A stretch of DNA of 64,000 nt from Mycolicibacterium wolinskyi (GTDB taxonomy: Bacteria; Actinomycetota; Actinomycetes; Mycobacteriales; Mycobacteriaceae): NCBI RefSeq assembly GCF_002101965.1, contig NZ_LQQA01000005.1:62001-126000 (forward strand). The letters are read 5' to 3'. Made by a program: the position numbers and the translations under genes. Positions 61,459 through 64,000 of the stretch are shown here, piece after piece (the stretch's first letter is position 1; the number at the start of each line of letters is the position of its first letter). A model generated the notes under the pieces. It did not search any database, was not told the DNA's origin, and saw nothing but the letters and a program-made list of their open reading frames with translations.

Positions 61459-63599
61459 GCCTGAAACCTCCGGTGGCCAAACGGGCCAACCACCGCCGTG
61501 AGCACCACGGTGACGTATTCATTGATCCATACGAGTGGCTGCGCGACAAGGACGATCCCGAGGTGATCGCGCACCTCGAGGCCGAGAACGCCTATACCGC
61601 GGAAGCCACCGCACACCTCGAGCCCTTGCGGCAGAAGATCTTCGACGAGATCAAGGCCCGCACGAAGGAGACCGACCTGTCGGTCCCAATGCGCCGCGAA
61701 CTCTGGTGGTACTACGCGCGCAGTTTCGAGGGCAAGCAGTACGCGGTTCACTGCCGGTGCCCGGTCACCGATCCCGATGACTGGACGCCGCCTCAGCTCG
61801 ACGAGCACACCGAGATACCGGGCGAGCAGGTGTTGCTCGACGAGAACGTCGAGGCCGATGGCCACGACTACTTCGCGCTCGGGGCGGCCACCGTCACGTT
61901 GGACGGCAGCGTCCTCGCCTACTCGGTCGACACCAAGGGCGACGAGCGATACACGCTGCGGTTCAAGGATTTACGGACCGGCAAGCTCTACGAGGACACG
62001 ATCACCGGTATCGGCGCGGGCGCCACCTGGGCAGCCGACAACCGCACGCTGTACTACACCACCGTCGACGACGCCTGGCGGCCCGACACGGTGTGGCGCC
62101 ACCGCCTCGGCTCGGGTCTGCCCGCCGAGCGGGTGTATCACGAGGCCGATGAGCGGTTCTGGATCGGCATCGGCCGCAGCCGGAGCAACAAGTATCTGTT
62201 CATCGCGTCGGGCAGCGCCGTCACGACCGAGGTCAGGTATGCCGACGCGACCGATCCGCACGCCGAGTTCACCACGGTGTGGGGGCGCCGTGACCTGGTG
62301 GAGTACTCCGTCGAGCACGCCGTGGTGGGCGGTGAGGACCGGTTCCTCATCCTGCACAACGACGGTGCGGAGAACTTCGCGCTCGTGGATGCTCCGGTCA
62401 ACGACCCCAACGATTTTCGTCCGCTCATCGCGCACCGTGACGATGTGCGCCTCGATGCGGTCGACGCGTTCGACGGGTTCCTGGTGGTCAGCTACCGCAG
62501 TGATGCGTTGCCGAAGATCCAGCTCTGGCCGATCAACGCCAATGGCGGCTATGGCCGTGCCGAGGAGCTGACATTCGAGTCCGAGCTCACGGCAGCTGGG
62601 CTCGGGGGCAACCCCAACTGGTCGACGCCGAAGCTGCGCATCGCCGCCACGTCGTTCGTCATCCCGGCCCGCGTGTACGACCTCGACGTCGTCACCGGCG
62701 AACGGACCTTGCTGCGCGAGCAGCCGGTGCTCGGTGACTACCGGCCCGAAGAGTATGTGGAACGCCGGGATTGGGCCATCGCACCCGACGGCGCCCGGGT
62801 GCCGATCTCGGTCATCCATCGGGCCGGGCTGCAATTCCCGGCGCCGACCCTGCTGTACGGGTACGGCGCCTACGAAGCTTGTGAGGATCCGCGATTCTCC
62901 ATCGCGCGCCTGTCGCTGCTCGACCGGGGCATGGTGTTCGCGATCGCCCACGTCCGCGGCGGCGGCGAGCTGGGCCGGCCGTGGTACGAACACGGGAAGA
63001 TGCTGGAGAAGCGGAACACCTTCACCGATTTCATCGCGGTGGCACAGCATCTCATCGCTGGTGACATCACGCGGCCGCAAAACCTCGTGGCGCTCGGTGG
63101 AAGTGCGGGCGGGCTGTTGATGGGCGCGGTCGCCAACATGGCTCCGGACCTGTTCGCCGGGATCTTGGCGCAGGTGCCGTTCGTCGACGCGCTCACCACG
63201 ATCCTGGACCCGTCGCTGCCGTTGACCGTCACCGAATGGGACGAATGGGGAAATCCCTTGGAGGACCCCGAGGTTTACCGGTACATGAAGTCCTACACGC
63301 CGTACGAGAACGTCACGGCGCAGGACTATCCGGCGATCCTGGCGATGACATCGCTCAACGACACCAGGGTGTATTACGTCGAACCGGCCAAATGGGTTGC
63401 CGCACTCCGCCATATCAAGACCGACGGACATCCGGTGCTGTTGAAGACGGAGATGACGGCCGGCCACGGCGGTATCAGCGGACGCTACGAACGCTGGAAG
63501 GAAGCCGCGTTCCAGTACGCCTGGTTACTGGCTGCCGCCGATCCCGACAATTACGGCAGCGGCCAGGTAGACAGCCTCTTCGGCGGTCCGGACACCTAG
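61455..63599 (+). CDS. ptrB: Oligopeptidase B (prolyl oligopeptidase family S9A), intact
   Basis: A 714-residue serine peptidase that cleaves after basic residues in short peptides. The beta-propeller spans about residues 60-410 and the alpha/beta-hydrolase domain the rest. Catalytic Ser lies in [11 protein letters not shown], Asp in [16 protein letters not shown], His in [12 protein letters not shown]; the substrate segment [15 protein letters not shown] is present. In M. tuberculosis the homologue is split into two frames (ptrBa, ptrBb), whereas here the frame is continuous. Its last 75 nt overlap the convergent DoxX gene. Confidence 0.95.
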   Translation: MSLKPPVAKRANHRREHHGDVFIDPYEWLRDKDDPEVIAHLEAENAYTAEATAHLEPLRQKIFDEIKARTKETDLSVPMRRELWWYYARSFEGKQYAVHCRCPVTDPDDWTPPQLDEHTEIPGEQVLLDENVEADGHDYFALGAATVTLDGSVLAYSVDTKGDERYTLRFKDLRTGKLYEDTITGIGAGATWAADNRTLYYTTVDDAWRPDTVWRHRLGSGLPAERVYHEADERFWIGIGRSRSNKYLFIASGSAVTTEVRYADATDPHAEFTTVWGRRDLVEYSVEHAVVGGEDRFLILHNDGAENFALVDAPVNDPNDFRPLIAHRDDVRLDAVDAFDGFLVVSYRSDALPKIQLWPINANGGYGRAEELTFESELTAAGLGGNPNWSTPKLRIAATSFVIPARVYDLDVVTGERTLLREQPVLGDYRPEEYVERRDWAIAPDGARVPISVIHRAGLQFPAPTLLYGYGAYEACEDPRFSIARLSLLDRGMVFAIAHVRGGGELGRPWYEHGKMLEKRNTFTDFIAVAQHLIAGDITRPQNLVALGGSAGGLLMGAVANMAPDLFAGILAQVPFVDALTTILDPSLPLTVTEWDEWGNPLEDPEVYRYMKSYTPYENVTAQDYPAILAMTSLNDTRVYYVEPAKWVAALRHIKTDGHPVLLKTEMTAGHGGISGRYERWKEAAFQYAWLLAAADPDNYGSGQVDSLFGGPDT

Positions 63600-63977
63600 C
63601 CGCGCGGTCATCGACTTCGGCGGGTCGGGCATCCGGGCCGCATAGACGTTGGCCGGGAACATGGCCAGCATCAACAGGAACAGGCACACCGCTGCCGCGA
63701 CGCGCGTCGGCGGGTACAGCAGGCCGATCGCACCCGCGAGTTCCAGCACGCCGGTGATCGTGACGAGCGCGGCAGGAGCGGGCAATCGCGGCGGCACGAT
63801 CGCGATCATGTCGCGCCGCAACGGGTTCACGAAGTGCGCGACACCAGTGAGCGCGAACATCGCGGCCAGGCCGACGGCGATCGCCTCGGGCCAGGTGTCG
63901 ACATAGTCCACGCCCCACAGGCCGAGGCCTCGTGCGGCCAGTGTGCCCAGCATCAACGTCAGGAATACCGCCACCAC
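63525..63977 (-). CDS. DoxX-family membrane protein
   Basis: A 150-residue protein with four hydrophobic helices (about residues 3-20, 34-52, 72-88, 95-110) and the DoxX segment ITGVLELAGAIGLLYPPTRVAAAV. The C-terminal helix ([19 protein letters not shown]) gives a possible fifth. DoxX proteins are linked to redox and membrane stress functions, though no activity is proven here. It overlaps ptrB at 63525-63599. GTG or ATG choice at 63977 is not strongly supported; the sequence ends 23 bases later. Confidence 0.8.
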   Translation of the reverse strand: MVAVFLTLMLGTLAARGLGLWGVDYVDTWPEAIAVGLAAMFALTGVAHFVNPLRRDMIAIVPPRLPAPAALVTITGVLELAGAIGLLYPPTRVAAAVCLFLLMLAMFPANVYAARMPDPPKSMTARLGVRTAEEAVYLAAAVIVGIGGSQ

Positions 63978-64000
63978 GCCCTCCGCAACTTGTCAGTGTC

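Overview
The window is high-GC actinobacterial chromosome and reads as a fast-growing Mycobacterium (Mycolicibacterium), most likely M. smegmatis or a very close relative. Supporting signs are a complete mce4 locus in the mycobacterial order, a phoP-phoR pair nearly identical to the M. tuberculosis proteins, the cyp51/cyp123/cyp126 and purD/purB/purC neighbourhood of M. tuberculosis Rv0757-Rv0782, and a DUF429-RelA/SpoT fusion of the type described from M. smegmatis as MS_RHII-RSD. There is no insertion sequence, prophage or CRISPR array. Identifications are by reading and remembered family features; no database search was run.

Layout. (1) 1-5775: end of an old-yellow-enzyme oxidoreductase, then the sterol side-chain cluster fadD17-fadE27-fadE26 (minus) and fdxD-hsd4A (plus), divergent around a KstR-type operator. 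(2) 5776-16500: the mce4 cholesterol importer operon (yrbE4A-yrbE4B-mce4A-F-mam4A-mam4B) behind a promoter with a KstR-type operator between its -35 and -10. In this sequence yrbE4B is frameshifted near 7547. (3) 16487-19385 (minus): otsA with a coupled 54-residue gene, a strong terminator, and three tandem secreted four-cysteine proteins. (4) 19652-29572: an enoyl-CoA hydratase/SDR pair, a five-gene molybdenum hydroxylase operon (L-G-M-S plus a dehydrogenase), a cutinase, a secreted GH5-like hydrolase, a 51-residue protein and an HNH nuclease. (5) 29614-33609: tRNA-Thr, a protein with a 10-residue repeat, phoP-phoR and an HIT protein. (6) 33617-44666: a long minus-strand operon (TetR-CYP123-SDR-CYP51-ferredoxin-NTF2-like-AdhB-SnoaL-SDR) divergent from an ALDH-SDR-HIBADH-CMD operon; both sides carry the palindrome GGACAnnTGTCC. 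(7) 44656-49584: block absent from the M. tuberculosis order as remembered: an unrecognised 408-residue protein, an EspE-like/DUF6973 candidate ESX effector overlapping a lipoprotein gene, a TetR and a CYP125-like P450. (8) 49647-63977: purD, esterase, TetR-permease, RNase HII/(p)ppGpp synthetase fusion, purB, CYP126, DUF1707 protein, AbiEi-like/DUF559 protein, membrane protein, purC, oligopeptidase B, DoxX.

How the genes fit together. Regions 1-2 form one sterol programme: Mce4 imports cholesterol, FadD17, FadE26-FadE27 and Hsd4A work on its side chain, and KstR would switch all of it on together. Region 6 looks like a second P450-centred lipid/alcohol oxidation module under its own TetR. 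The purine genes are interleaved with unrelated genes.

The points most worth a second look are the EspE-like effector/lipoprotein pair, the broken yrbE4B, a repeated 20-bp junction sequence that encodes a mini-ORF bridging two genes at two unrelated loci, the 10/30-residue periodic protein beside phoP, and the paired operators of region 6.
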